From NCBI RefSeq assembly GCF_014764505.1, contig NZ_JACXWX010000022.1, positions 26,474 through 90,473 on the forward strand: a DNA stretch of 64,000 nt. The letters are read 5' to 3'. The notes below the pieces were generated by a model. The model made no database searches, had not been told where the DNA came from, and saw only the letters and a list, made by a program, of their open reading frames with translations. Source of the DNA: Phormidium tenue FACHB-886 (GTDB lineage Bacteria > Cyanobacteriota > Cyanobacteriia > Elainellales > Elainellaceae). The position numbers and the translations under genes were made by a program. Of the stretch, positions 43,667 to 52,518 are shown piece by piece (the stretch's first letter is position 1; every line of letters begins with the position of its first letter).

Positions 43667-45247
43667 TTGACGCACTTGGAACAGCCACGAGCGCCGTTGC
43701 AGCCTCCCACTCTGCGCCCCTACCAGACTCAAATTATTAAAGACCTCTACACCAAACTGGGGCAGGGATATCGCCGAGTCGCCATCATTGCCGGAACGGG
43801 AGCAGGCAAAACGGTGATTGGCGGCAAAATCTGCGCGGATACTGCCGCACGAGGACTGCGGCTGATGTTTTTAGTTCATCTCGATGTGCTGGTCGGGCAA
43901 ACTTACAAAAAGATGCAGGCGTTTGGGCTGCGCTGCGGCTTCATCAAAGCAGGATGGCAAGAAGACCCAGACGCACCCATCCAGATTGCCAGCATCCAAA
44001 CGATGGAGAAGCGATCGTGGTGGCGCACCTGGAAAGCAAACGTCGTTTTCTTCGACGAAGGGCATACCACCGTCTTTAGCCAGATTGGGCAAGAAATTAT
44101 CTACCAAACTCATCCTAAAGCCGTGCATCTGGCGATGACCGCAACTCCTTATCGGCTAGGGCGAGAACAGCTAGGCGATCACATGCAAACGTTCGTGGCC
44201 TCTCCAATTCCGTCTGTATTACAGCGGATGGGCTACCTTGCGCCAATGCAGTACTACGGCGTGCCAGCAGATACACAAATTGATTTGCAGGAGGTGCGAA
44301 TCGTTGCAGGAGATTATGACGAACGAGATTTAAAGAATGCTTGCGATCGCCCTGAACTGGTGCAGCGCATCGTTGAGGAATGGCATCGCCTCACACCGGG
44401 AAAACGAACGATCGCCTTTTGTGTGGATGTTGAACATGCACGACATGTAGCAGAAGCTTTTCGAGCGTCGGGCGTTGCAGCAGATGTAGTAGACGGCAGT
44501 ACGCCAATCAAAGAGCGACAGCGGCTTTATAACAGCCTTGGTACAGCCAAGCTGCTTGTGCTCACGTCCTGTAATGTGATCAGCATTGGTTTTGATGAAC
44601 CGAGCGTAGAAGTGGGGCTGTTATTGCGTCCCACTAAGTCCCGAGCGCTTCATTACCAGCAGGTTGGACGTTTGCTAAGAATTTCACCCGAAACGGGAAA
44701 AACCTGTGGCATCATTCTGGATCAAGCCAACAACCTACAGCGGCTCGGCTTCCCGGAAGACATCAAAGACTATCGGCTGCCAACCCAGCGTGAATCGGGC
44801 GAGCAACCCGTCACCCCTGCCAAGCAATGCCCCTGCTGCAATCGACTGGTCTGGGGGTTTGTGATGGAGTGTCCGGGCTGCGGTCACACTTGGGAGAACG
44901 AGGTACAGGTGCGGACAGATGAGCTAGTCGAGATCTTGAGCCAGCATCAAAAAGATCTGCCGATGATCGAGTTTTTTCGGGCGCAACGCCAAAAATCCTT
45001 CCGAGAGGGCGTCGCCCCTAGCTTTGCCAACCATCTGGTCTATCGAAAATTCGATCGAATGCCAGAAGCGAGCTGGAGCCGAGGCGCAATTTTTGGCGAT
45101 GAACCCAGCCTGCAGGATAAATACCTGTTTCGGGATTATCTTGTGGGGATCGCCCAGCGGCAGGGCAAAGACCTATCCTGGGTAATTGCAGAGTTTCAGC
45201 AGGAGTTTGGACTATCCGACTGGGAGGAAGTGTTTTACGGGCGATAG
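43667..45247 (+). CDS. Superfamily 2 DEAD/DEAH helicase with C-terminal zinc ribbon
   Basis: 526 residues, TTG start with AGGAG nine bases upstream. Helicase motifs: LRPYQTQIIKDLY (Q-like), GTGAGKTV (I), FFDEGHT (II), MTATPYR (III), CVDVEHARHVAEAF (IV), TSCNVISIGFD (V) and QQVGRLLRIS (VI). A four-Cys ribbon CPCCNRLVWGFVMECPGCG is near 386-404. It resembles SSL2/RAD25- or UvrB-like and restriction/defence helicases. No nuclease partner is adjacent. Confidence 0.85.
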   Translation: MTHLEQPRAPLQPPTLRPYQTQIIKDLYTKLGQGYRRVAIIAGTGAGKTVIGGKICADTAARGLRLMFLVHLDVLVGQTYKKMQAFGLRCGFIKAGWQEDPDAPIQIASIQTMEKRSWWRTWKANVVFFDEGHTTVFSQIGQEIIYQTHPKAVHLAMTATPYRLGREQLGDHMQTFVASPIPSVLQRMGYLAPMQYYGVPADTQIDLQEVRIVAGDYDERDLKNACDRPELVQRIVEEWHRLTPGKRTIAFCVDVEHARHVAEAFRASGVAADVVDGSTPIKERQRLYNSLGTAKLLVLTSCNVISIGFDEPSVEVGLLLRPTKSRALHYQQVGRLLRISPETGKTCGIILDQANNLQRLGFPEDIKDYRLPTQRESGEQPVTPAKQCPCCNRLVWGFVMECPGCGHTWENEVQVRTDELVEILSQHQKDLPMIEFFRAQRQKSFREGVAPSFANHLVYRKFDRMPEASWSRGAIFGDEPSLQDKYLFRDYLVGIAQRQGKDLSWVIAEFQQEFGLSDWEEVFYGR

Positions 45248-45269
45248 CGGCTAATTCTTTGACAAAACA

Positions 45270-45863
45270 CTATTCGCCTGCAAGGAGCCGATAAATCTCG
45301 CGCTTCGTCTGATTCAACATCTCACGCGCCTGTGTGATCTGCTCTGTATTGCCGCCACGAGCCACCTGTGCCACTGCACCGTTTAACTCCGTCAAAGTAT
45401 GCCGCAGTTCGATCAGCTCCGGCGGCTGTGCCATCAGTCCGCTGTCGGTGGGGCTGTCTGCCTGCTGGGCGCGATCGTTGAGTAGCTGTGTGCCGCTGTC
45501 TGTCACGGTGTAGACGCGCTTACCGTCAATTAGTTCGCTGGTCAGGTAGCCACCTTCTTCTAGGAGCTGTAGGGTGGGATAGACTGAACCGGGGCTGAGC
45601 CGTCGAAATCCGCCATGACGGGCTTCCAGCGCTTTGATCAGCTCGTAGCCATGCCGAGGCCGTTCAGCAAGTAGCCCCAGCAAAATAAATTTGATGTCGC
45701 CCCGGCGAGTGCGAGGCTCATCTCCCCAGCCTCTGCCGCCACCACCCTTGCCCGGCGGTCTGCCGCGGCCAAATCGTTCGCTGGCGAATCGATCGCCTCT
45801 AGACCAGTCATCAAACCCTGTGCTAGCCCAAGCGGGTGCAGCAGGATGAAATCGTTTGAACAT
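45270..45863 (-). CDS. PadR-family transcriptional regulator
   Basis: 197 residues. A disordered Arg/Gly-rich N-terminus (GRGRPPGKGGGGRGWG) precedes the PadR winged helix (FILLGLLAERPRHGYELIKA, RRLSPGSVYPTLQLLEEGGYL, GKRVYTVTDSG). The C-terminus is a coiled coil for dimerisation. The 13-bp inverted repeat 27 bases upstream is the probable operator, implying self-repression. Divergent from tetR-devBCA across about 240 bases. Confidence 0.9.
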   Translation of the reverse strand: MFKRFHPAAPAWASTGFDDWSRGDRFASERFGRGRPPGKGGGGRGWGDEPRTRRGDIKFILLGLLAERPRHGYELIKALEARHGGFRRLSPGSVYPTLQLLEEGGYLTSELIDGKRVYTVTDSGTQLLNDRAQQADSPTDSGLMAQPPELIELRHTLTELNGAVAQVARGGNTEQITQAREMLNQTKREIYRLLAGE

Positions 45864-45890
45864 TGATATCTCCTAGCTAGCTCTCAATCT

Positions 45891-45937
45891 ATCGCGATAT
45901 ATCGCTTTAGATAATAGGCTATTTGATATATCGCGAT
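45891..45937. promoter_or_regulatory. Inverted-repeat operator, probable PadR site
   Basis: ATCGCGATATATC at 45891-45903 and its exact reverse complement GATATATCGCGAT at 45925-45937, 21 bases apart. Each half contains the internal palindrome ATCGCGAT. It lies between the divergent padR and tetR genes, closer to padR. Confidence 0.75.
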
Positions 45938-46062
45938 GTGTCAATTGAAAGATGTTGCAGGCTCGAAACAAATTTGCTAATTTATAACAAGCATTCGATA
46001 TAAATTCTCCAAGTAAAGGGCTTCTAGACCGGAATTACCTGCCGTACTATTGAAGCAAGGAT

Positions 46063-46081
46063 TATATAACGAACGTCTGAT
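46063..46081. promoter_or_regulatory. 19-bp element before tetR, repeated before devC
   Basis: TATATAACGAACGTCTGAT starts 40 bases before tetR. A copy differing at two positions lies before devC at 48472. Shared element suggests one regulator, perhaps the TetR itself, or a common promoter. Confidence 0.6.
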
Positions 46082-46102
46082 ATTAATTCTTTTTTATCTG
46101 CC

Positions 46103-46678
46103 ATGCCCAAGATCGTTGACCATGACCTGTACCGAAAAGAGTTGCTCCACAAATCTTTTAACCTGTTTGCCGAGAAGGGCTATGCCACGATCACCATGCG
46201 CCAAATTGCTCAGGGGTTAGGTGTTTCAACGGGGACGCTCTATCACTACTTCCCTAGTAAAGAAGCTTTGTTTGAACAGCTAATGGAGGAACAAGCCGAG
46301 CAAGACATTTCACAAGTGACCGTCCAACTCCAGCAAGTTGATACATTACCCGATCGCGTCCGGATCGCGTTTGAGTATCTAGAGCAAAACCAGGAATACC
46401 ACTTCAAGCAATCGCTGCTGTGTATAGATTACTTCCAGCAGCGATTGCAGGAAGGACAGACCAAAAGCGATGTTTTGGAACGAATCTGTGAACATGTAGA
46501 GAATCTGCTGGCAGTTCTTTTGGGAATCCACGATCGAGAGCTGATCCGCTTTGTAATGAGCTATGTTGACGGGCTAATGTTCAGCCAGATGTATCACGAC
46601 GACTCCATCAATTTTCCAAGGCAAGCCCAAATTTTGACCGACATGTTAACTGTCTATCTCGCAAATCACCCTGCTTGA
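46103..46678 (+). CDS. TetR-family transcriptional regulator
   Basis: 191 residues. N-terminal helix-turn-helix: KSFNLFAEKGYATITMRQIA, GLGVSTGTLYHYFPSKEALF. The C-terminal ligand domain is helical. It lies 40 bases ahead of devB in the same direction, the usual arrangement for cyanobacterial devBCA exporters, and probably controls them. Confidence 0.92.
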   Translation: MPKIVDHDLYRKELLHKSFNLFAEKGYATITMRQIAQGLGVSTGTLYHYFPSKEALFEQLMEEQAEQDISQVTVQLQQVDTLPDRVRIAFEYLEQNQEYHFKQSLLCIDYFQQRLQEGQTKSDVLERICEHVENLLAVLLGIHDRELIRFVMSYVDGLMFSQMYHDDSINFPRQAQILTDMLTVYLANHPA

Positions 46679-46718
46679 GCGTTTACTGTCAATTCACTTC
46701 ATTTCCCTCTACTCGTCT

Positions 46719-47903
46719 ATGACTTCTCAACTCTTTCTTCCCAAAAATCGTTGGGCGCTTGGACTAATTATCGCCAGCACGATCGCGGTGGGTGGAGCTG
46801 CCACCTATGCCCTCTCTGAGGCTATGGAGCAGGCAGAACCTACGCCCGCACCTGCCCAAGTCACTGCGCCCAAGCCGCCCAGAGTCTCTGCTCTCGGACG
46901 GCTCCAGCCGGAAAGCGAGGTAATTAAACTTTCTGCACCCAGAGAGCTAGATGGCGATCGAATTGCGCAGGTGCTTGTCAAAGAAGGCGATCGGGTGCAG
47001 GTGGGGCAGGTGATTGCTGTTTTGGATTCTAAATCGCGCCTAGAAGATGCCTTACTGCAGGCGCAAGAAGAAGTGGGCGTAGCACAGGCAAAACTGGCGC
47101 AGGTGCAGGCAGGAGCAAAATCAGGCGAAATTGCGGCACAGCAAGCCGCCATTACCCGCCTACAAGCCGAGCGCAGCGGTGAAATTGCGGCACAGCAAGC
47201 CGAGATCGAGCGCTGGGAATCCGAAGTTCGCAATGCTCAAGCCGAATTTCAGCGCTATGAGGAGCTATATCAGCAGGGCGCGATTTCTGTTTCTACCCTG
47301 GACAGCAAACGCCTACCCTTAGAGACGGCTGAAGCGCAGCTCGCCCAAGTTCGTGTCCAGCAAGGACAATCCGCAAACACGATCGAGGCAGAAATCCGCG
47401 AAGCCCAAGCCACACTTGATCAGATTGCAGAAGTACGGCCGGTGGATGTGCAAGCGGCTCAAGCCGAAGTGGAGCAAGCGATTGCGGCTGTTAAAAAAGC
47501 CGAAACTGAGCTGGCACAAGCCTATGTCAGAGCGCCGATTGCCGGACAGATTCTCAAAGTCCATAGCCGCGCAGGTGAGCAGCTCTCTAGCGACGGCATT
47601 GCTGAAATGGCACAAACCGATCGAATGACCGTTGTGGCGGAAGTGTATCAATCAGATATTGGCAGAGTAAAAACTGGGCAGACTGCCACGGTGACCGGAC
47701 AGGCGATTCCGGGCGAACTGCGCGGCGAAGTCTACGAAATTGGCTTGCAGGTCGATAAGCAGAACGTCTACAGCAATGAACCCGGCGAAAACCTCGATCG
47801 GCGTATCGTTGAAGTTAAAATCCGTCTGAACCCAGAGAGCAGCCGCGAAGTTGCAGGCTTGACGAATATGCAGGTGCAAACGGCGATCGCCGTTGAGAAA
47901 TAA
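46719..47903 (+). CDS. devB: DevB-type membrane fusion protein of an ABC exporter
   Basis: 394 residues, HlyD family. One N-terminal membrane anchor (LGLIIASTIAVGGAATYAL), a lipoyl half (VSALGRLQPESEVIKLSAP), a long coiled coil at about 110-255 containing internal near-repeats (KSGEIAAQQAAITRLQAERS), then the second lipoyl half AYVRAPIAGQILKVHSRAGE and beta domains. It links DevCA to TolC. In heterocyst formers DevBCA exports glycolipids; here the cargo is unknown. Confidence 0.93.
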   Translation: MTSQLFLPKNRWALGLIIASTIAVGGAATYALSEAMEQAEPTPAPAQVTAPKPPRVSALGRLQPESEVIKLSAPRELDGDRIAQVLVKEGDRVQVGQVIAVLDSKSRLEDALLQAQEEVGVAQAKLAQVQAGAKSGEIAAQQAAITRLQAERSGEIAAQQAEIERWESEVRNAQAEFQRYEELYQQGAISVSTLDSKRLPLETAEAQLAQVRVQQGQSANTIEAEIREAQATLDQIAEVRPVDVQAAQAEVEQAIAAVKKAETELAQAYVRAPIAGQILKVHSRAGEQLSSDGIAEMAQTDRMTVVAEVYQSDIGRVKTGQTATVTGQAIPGELRGEVYEIGLQVDKQNVYSNEPGENLDRRIVEVKIRLNPESSREVAGLTNMQVQTAIAVEK

Positions 47904-47953
47904 TTGCAGGCGGTTGATTGACCCAATGTGGCTTACTTGAATTGGAGGTTTCC

Positions 47954-48169
47954 ATGAACCACTTTACCGTGTTCGGCATTGCGGTCTGGCTAGTTGTAAT
48001 TCCCCCTCTCTGTTTCATTCGCCATCTCGTGCTGCCGTCTGATAGCGCTGCTCCCAATCTCTCCTCTTGCCAGCACAAACCTTTTTCCTGGATGCAATCG
48101 CCCCACTGCACAATTCCAGCTTTTTCCTCAATGCGTCCGTGGCTGCCCACCTTTCCACTGAAACCTTAG
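47954..48169 (+). CDS. Possible small membrane protein in the devB-devC gap
   Basis: 71 residues from an ATG with GGAGG six bases upstream. N-terminal hydrophobic helix (FTVFGIAVWLVVIPPLCF) then a Cys/Pro/Ser-rich tail. Unrecognised. Support is the ribosome binding site and location inside the operon. Confidence 0.4.
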   Translation: MNHFTVFGIAVWLVVIPPLCFIRHLVLPSDSAAPNLSSCQHKPFSWMQSPHCTIPAFSSMRPWLPTFPLKP

Positions 48170-48199
48170 CTGAAACCCTACCTTTCAGATGAGTTCGAG

Positions 48200-48412
48200 A
48201 TGAAGTTGCTCTGCAAAAAGCTCTGGTTCCGCTTCCTCCGTAAAACCTACCCTTGGACGGCACTCGTGCTGCTTGGGTGGCGGATCGTTTGGGCTTGTGA
48301 GGTTCAATTAATCCGTGAACAAGTCCGGTTTATGGTGACACTAACCAAGCTGGACTGGACAGCCCTCACTGCCATCGCTATGGACTTGCTCGTTCCTGAA
48401 GCCTGGGTTTAG
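48200..48412 (+). CDS. Possible small membrane-associated protein in the devB-devC gap
   Basis: 70 residues: a basic N-terminus (KLLCKKLWFRFLRKTYPW), hydrophobic stretch TALVLLGWRIVWA, then an amphipathic part. No strong ribosome binding site. Unrecognised. Confidence 0.35.
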   Translation: MKLLCKKLWFRFLRKTYPWTALVLLGWRIVWACEVQLIREQVRFMVTLTKLDWTALTAIAMDLLVPEAWV

Positions 48413-48471
48413 CCGCTTTACAAACGCTACTCCGCAGGCAGCAATGATTTTGCAAGGACGATCGCGCAGTT

Positions 48472-48490
48472 TATATAACGAACATCCGAT
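48472..48490. promoter_or_regulatory. Second copy of the 19-bp element, before devC
   Basis: TATATAACGAACATCCGAT, 17 of 19 identical to the element before tetR at 46063. It lies 58 bases upstream of devC, hinting at an internal promoter that decouples devCA from devB. Confidence 0.6.
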
Positions 48491-48547
48491 CTAACTACAC
48501 TTCCTGCTCATTCCCTTTCTCTTATTGCTCATCTCCCACTCCTCTTC

Positions 48548-49714
48548 ATGCTCAAATCTCTTCTCAAAAAAACTCCGCTTCCTTGGCTGCTGTTAACTAA
48601 GCAAAAAGTCCGTCTTACCGTAGCGCTGTCCGGTATTGCCTTTGCAGACATCCTGATGTTTATGCAGATGGGCTTTGAAGGGGCACTGTATGATTCTGCG
48701 GTCAAGCCTTACAAGATGCTTGATGCTGACTTAGTGCTAACTAATCCTCAGTTTGAAACGCTATTTTCGGTGAAGACAACTCCCCGCGATCGGCTCTATC
48801 AGGCAGCGGGCTACGAAGGCGTGGAGTCTGTGAGCCCAATCTATATCAGCACTGGAAACTGGCGTAATCCTGAAACGCTTAAAACTAGAGCAATCCTGGT
48901 TTGGGGAATTGATCCAGAACGTCCAGGATTAAATCTGCCAGAGGTGCAGCAAAACTTGAATAACCTGAAGCAGCTCAATTGGGTGCTGTTTGATCAGGCA
49001 GGACGACCGGAGTATGGCAACATTGCACCTGCCGTAGAGCAAGGAGGCACCGTTGAAGCGCAGCTTGCCGATAAGTCGGTCACAGTGGGTGGCGTGTTTG
49101 CTCTAGGATCGTCATTCACGGCAGACGGAAACGTGATCACCAGCGACTCGACTTTTCTTAACCTATTCGACGGTGAAAATCCTGATGAGGTAGCAGCGGG
49201 ATTGATTCAGGTTGCACCGGAAGCCGATCTACAAGAGGTAAAAGCTAAACTCAACGAGGGTCTGCCCAGCGACGTGCGCGTCCTGACGCTAGAGGAATTG
49301 AGCAACGTCGAAAAGCAATATTGGGCAAATGGAACGGGTATCGGCTTCATCTTCCAGATGGGTGTAACGATGGGCTTCATTGTGGGCATTGTCATCGTTT
49401 ATCAGATTCTTTATTCAGATGTTTCTGATCATCTGGCAGAGTTTGCGACGCTGAAAGCAATGGGATACAGCAACGGTTACTTAGTAAAGATGCTGCTGCA
49501 AGAAGCGCTAATTCTTTCTGTGCTCGGATTCATACCCAGCTTTTTTCTGGCGCTTGGACTTTACCAGGTCACATTTGCAGCCACGATGCTGCCGATCGCC
49601 ATGAACGCCCAGCGGGCAATCAATGTCTTGGCGTTGACCATCATTATGTGTAGCCTTTCTGGAACGATCGCCATGCGCAAGCTGCAGGCAGCAGATCCAG
49701 CCGATGTTTTCTAA
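48548..49714 (+). CDS. devC: DevC-type ABC exporter permease
   Basis: 388 residues, MacB/FtsX-like: one N-terminal helix, a large periplasmic domain (about 40-270), and three C-terminal helices (FIFQMGVTMGFIVGIVIVYQ, the region after EFATLKAMGYSNGYLVKMLL, and INVLALTIIMCSLSGTIAM). DevC family by context and full length. Partner of devB and devA. Confidence 0.92.
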   Translation: MLKSLLKKTPLPWLLLTKQKVRLTVALSGIAFADILMFMQMGFEGALYDSAVKPYKMLDADLVLTNPQFETLFSVKTTPRDRLYQAAGYEGVESVSPIYISTGNWRNPETLKTRAILVWGIDPERPGLNLPEVQQNLNNLKQLNWVLFDQAGRPEYGNIAPAVEQGGTVEAQLADKSVTVGGVFALGSSFTADGNVITSDSTFLNLFDGENPDEVAAGLIQVAPEADLQEVKAKLNEGLPSDVRVLTLEELSNVEKQYWANGTGIGFIFQMGVTMGFIVGIVIVYQILYSDVSDHLAEFATLKAMGYSNGYLVKMLLQEALILSVLGFIPSFFLALGLYQVTFAATMLPIAMNAQRAINVLALTIIMCSLSGTIAMRKLQAADPADVF

Positions 49715-49764
49715 AGACGGCTTTCTAAAGCTGTTTATGTTAACTCTGTTCTTGTGATTTCCTC

Positions 49765-50508
49765 ATGCTGCAAAACACCACGCTAGATGCTCCCCAGCTC
49801 ACCATTGCAACACCTGTGATCGCTGCTAAAGCCCTGAACCACTACTTTGGCGAAGGCAACCTCCGCAGGCAGGCTTTGTTTGACATCAATTTAGAGATTC
49901 AGGCGGGAGAAATCGTCATCATGACGGGGCCTTCTGGCTCTGGTAAAACAACGCTGCTAACGCTAATGGGTGGGCTACGATCGGCACAGGAAGGCAGCCT
50001 CAAGATCTTAAACCAAGAAATCCGAGGTGCTAGCAAAAGGCAGCTGACGCAGCTCCGTACCCAGATCGGATATATCTTTCAGGCGCACAACCTGCTAACG
50101 TTTTTGACTGCTAAGCAGAATGTACGCATGTCATTAGAGCTACACAATCGCTATCTAGAACAGGATATGGATACGATCGCCGTCGAGATGCTGCAGTCGG
50201 TTGGTTTGGGTGAACGAGTTGATTACTATCCGGAGCAGCTATCCGGCGGACAAAAGCAACGGGTGGCGATTGCCCGTGCTCTGATTAGCAAACCCAAAAT
50301 CATTCTGGCAGACGAACCCACTGCTGCACTTGATAAAAAATCTGGTCGGGATGTGGTGGAACTGATGCAAAAACTTGCCAAAGAGCAAAACTGTACCATT
50401 TTAATGGTGACGCACGACAACCGCATTCTGGATATTGCCGATCGAATTATCTACATGGAAGATGGGTGGTTGGTTAGCAATGGAGCAGAGAGTATAGACA
50501 TGCACTAG
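49765..50508 (+). CDS. devA: DevA-type ABC exporter ATPase
   Basis: 247 residues. Walker A GPSGSGKTTLLTLMGGL, Q-loop GYIFQAHNLL, signature LSGGQKQRVAIARAL, Walker B ILADEPTAAL and the H-loop VTHDNRI. MacB/LolD-like ATPase that powers DevBC. Ends the operon; a terminator lies 155 bases downstream. Confidence 0.95.
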   Translation: MLQNTTLDAPQLTIATPVIAAKALNHYFGEGNLRRQALFDINLEIQAGEIVIMTGPSGSGKTTLLTLMGGLRSAQEGSLKILNQEIRGASKRQLTQLRTQIGYIFQAHNLLTFLTAKQNVRMSLELHNRYLEQDMDTIAVEMLQSVGLGERVDYYPEQLSGGQKQRVAIARALISKPKIILADEPTAALDKKSGRDVVELMQKLAKEQNCTILMVTHDNRILDIADRIIYMEDGWLVSNGAESIDMH

Positions 50509-50662
50509 CTGCAGCCGTGGCGTAGGCAAGCTTGGCATCTCCACCAGCAGCTTTCTGTCTGCTGTCGTTCTGTTATTGGGCTAACTGACAGGACCAAAAG
50601 AGTAGTCCTGTTTCTTAAAAGGAGGATAACCCCATTTTTGAAGGTTCTGCTAGCGAACATAA

Positions 50663-50689
50663 AAAAGTAGCCCAATTAGGGCTACTTTT
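50663..50689. terminator. Bidirectional terminator
   Basis: AAAAGTAGCCC (50663-50673) pairs with GGGCTACTTTT (50679-50689), loop AATTA. It lies between devA and the convergent DUF4383 gene. Confidence 0.93.
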
Positions 50690-50787
50690 CCATGCCGTTG
50701 AGAAGTACAGATAAGCAATTGACAAGGGTCAGCGCTAGAACAGCTTTTCTACTGCAATAGCCTTTCTACTGCAGAAAGATATTTCTG

Positions 50788-51240
50788 TTACAGCGTGGGC
50801 TGAGCACCAGATGAACCGATCGTTCCGACCTCTGCTGACTTGATAAACCCAAAGTAGAAGGCGATCGCAGCCGTAATGGCGTTGAGCCAGATATTATTTC
50901 CGAAAAGTGGTGCAAGCCCAAACAGAGTATTTGCAAAAGGCAACAGCCCTAAAATAACTCCTGCTCCATAAAGGAGAGCAAAGATGCGATTGAACACAAT
51001 TGCTCCAGTTACGCTAGTGAATGCAGCGATTCCCCAGACACCAACTACGAGGCCAATTGCGTTATGAAAATAATTGGTAGGAAATACTCCAAATATGTAG
51101 CCGAAGCCTGGTTCAGAGGTAAAGTTTGCAGAAGGAGCAACAAAAGCAGGCACAAACCCAGCTAAACCAAGCATGAGAAAAAGAAGACCCAAACTCAGAG
51201 CAGCGTAGCGAATTGAGTAGGAAGATGGTGATGATTGCAT
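50788..51240 (-). CDS. DUF4383-family membrane protein
   Basis: 150 residues, four hydrophobic segments (ALSLGLLFLMLGLAGFVPAF, NAIGLVVGVWGIAAFT, IFALLYGAGVILGLLPF, NAITAAIAFYFGFI). The FPTNYFHNAIGLVVGVWGI segment fits DUF4383. Function unknown; often stress-linked. It is just downstream of the second HLIP gene on the same strand, with a 100-base gap. Confidence 0.8.
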   Translation of the reverse strand: MQSSPSSYSIRYAALSLGLLFLMLGLAGFVPAFVAPSANFTSEPGFGYIFGVFPTNYFHNAIGLVVGVWGIAAFTSVTGAIVFNRIFALLYGAGVILGLLPFANTLFGLAPLFGNNIWLNAITAAIAFYFGFIKSAEVGTIGSSGAQPTL

Positions 51241-51340
51241 AGCGGTATTTTGGTTTTCGAGAATTCTTAGTGTGGACTAAACGGCTGTTTTCACCGTCTT
51301 CAGAGAAACGCAGATAGCTGTGTCATTCGCCATTTCACTT

Positions 51341-51547
51341 TTAGTGAACCAGGTGAAGCACATTGCGAAGAACGCTGTAACCACCGATATCCCAGAGAAG
51401 GTAAGCGACAAACCCAAGCATCGCCAAACGACCATTCCAGAGCTCTTGCTGTGGGTTCCAGCCGAAAATCCAAGCGTTGCGATCGGCACCATTATACTCA
51501 GGGGCAACTGTAGGGACCTGAGCAGTATTGATCGTTGAAGTTTTCAT
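51341..51547 (-). CDS. High-light-inducible chlorophyll-binding protein (second copy)
   Basis: 68 residues. FGWNPQQELWNGRLAMLGF carries the chlorophyll-binding signature, then VAYLLWDIGGYSVLRNVLH. It is clearly paralogous to the HLIP at 32425 over EYNGxDRN...LLW. About 110 bases upstream, at 51653-51673, two TTACA/ATACA-like words 13 bases apart may be a degenerate HLR1 light-response site for RpaB; this is weak. Confidence 0.93.
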   Translation of the reverse strand: MKTSTINTAQVPTVAPEYNGADRNAWIFGWNPQQELWNGRLAMLGFVAYLLWDIGGYSVLRNVLHLVH

Positions 51548-52076
51548 TGTCTTGCTCTCAATTAGCTCTATTTTGCCTTCATGCTAATCAAGTAGATTTA
51601 CTAATATGATCTTCCATTGGGAGCGGTTGCCTATGCGCCCGGAGATTAGATTTTGTATAATTCGCCTGTAAAGCCGCACACAGGAAAAGCATATTTCTTA
51701 AAGAAGAATTTATTAACTAAAGGCGTGAGTTGGAAATACTCATCGCACTGTCGCTGTATCTCCTCTCCAGTTTGACGCTGAGAATAGGAAATGGAAAATG
51801 ATGTGGTTTAAAAGATCGCTTTATATCTCAGCTCATGTAGCAGCAACTGATTTAACAGATTTAGAAGAACTGGCTGCGCTCGTCGCTATCGCTCCTTAGA
51901 ACTAATGCTGAATCAGCCTTTAGAATTGTGCGTTTCTGCCTTTCGATCGAGGTGTATTCGAGGAACCCATCCTAAGATGCTAAAGGTTGTTTTATATACA
52001 ACCTGAGCACTAGCTTAAGCACTAAGACTTAATAGTCTTGAGCGCTAAAAGAATTCGCAATTTAATGGAGGTTTAC
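51548..52076. other. Divergent intergenic region with a possible mini-ORF
   Basis: About 530 bases. A 33-codon frame at 51798-51899 (two Met, then WFKRSLYISAHVAA) ends before 51900 and is too short to call. Promoters of the flanking genes should be here. A GGAGG site at about 52066 sets the start of the DUF2267 gene. Confidence 0.4.
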
Positions 52077-52496
52077 ATGGAAAGGTATCAGGATTTCCTG
52101 GAAAAGGTTAAAACACAGGGCAACTTGAAAGACCTAAAAGAAGCACGTAACGCCACAGAAGTGGTGTATCGCACAATGCGAGATGTGATGAGCAATGAGG
52201 CGATCGAACGCGTTGCCGACGAGCTAGACGAAAACGCGCCTGACAAAGTAGAAGACCTTTGGGAAGATACTAATCCGTTAGTCAGCTTTCTCAGCCATAT
52301 TCGCCCAAACTTGCACATTAGCCCTGATAACTTCTTAGTACGCTTGAGACAAGAAGGCAACCTACCAGGAGCTGACGCAGAAGCAATTATTAAAGCGGTT
52401 TTCTCAGCAACAAAGGACGAATTATCGCAAGAACGGATTCAAGAAGTCGCCAAGTTTCTGCCTGGGAAAATCTCTGACATATGGCAAGCAGCTTAA
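52077..52496 (+). CDS. DUF2267 family protein
   Basis: 139 residues from the ATG at 52077, with GGAGG ahead; an upstream in-frame ATG at 52038 has no site. Two helical repeats: RYQDFLEKVKTQGNLKDLKE... and DNFLVRLRQEGNLPGADAEA..., each ending in a (KVEDLW/KISDIW) motif. DUF2267 proteins are small, soluble and stress-associated; biochemical role unknown. Confidence 0.82.
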   Translation: MERYQDFLEKVKTQGNLKDLKEARNATEVVYRTMRDVMSNEAIERVADELDENAPDKVEDLWEDTNPLVSFLSHIRPNLHISPDNFLVRLRQEGNLPGADAEAIIKAVFSATKDELSQERIQEVAKFLPGKISDIWQAA

Positions 52497-52518
52497 GTTA
52501 TTGACGTCATCCATCCGC

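Noticed and set aside
51653..51673. HLR1-like direct repeat upstream of the second HLIP
   Set aside because: Spacing is 13 instead of 12 bases and one half is ATACA, so it is not listed as a site.
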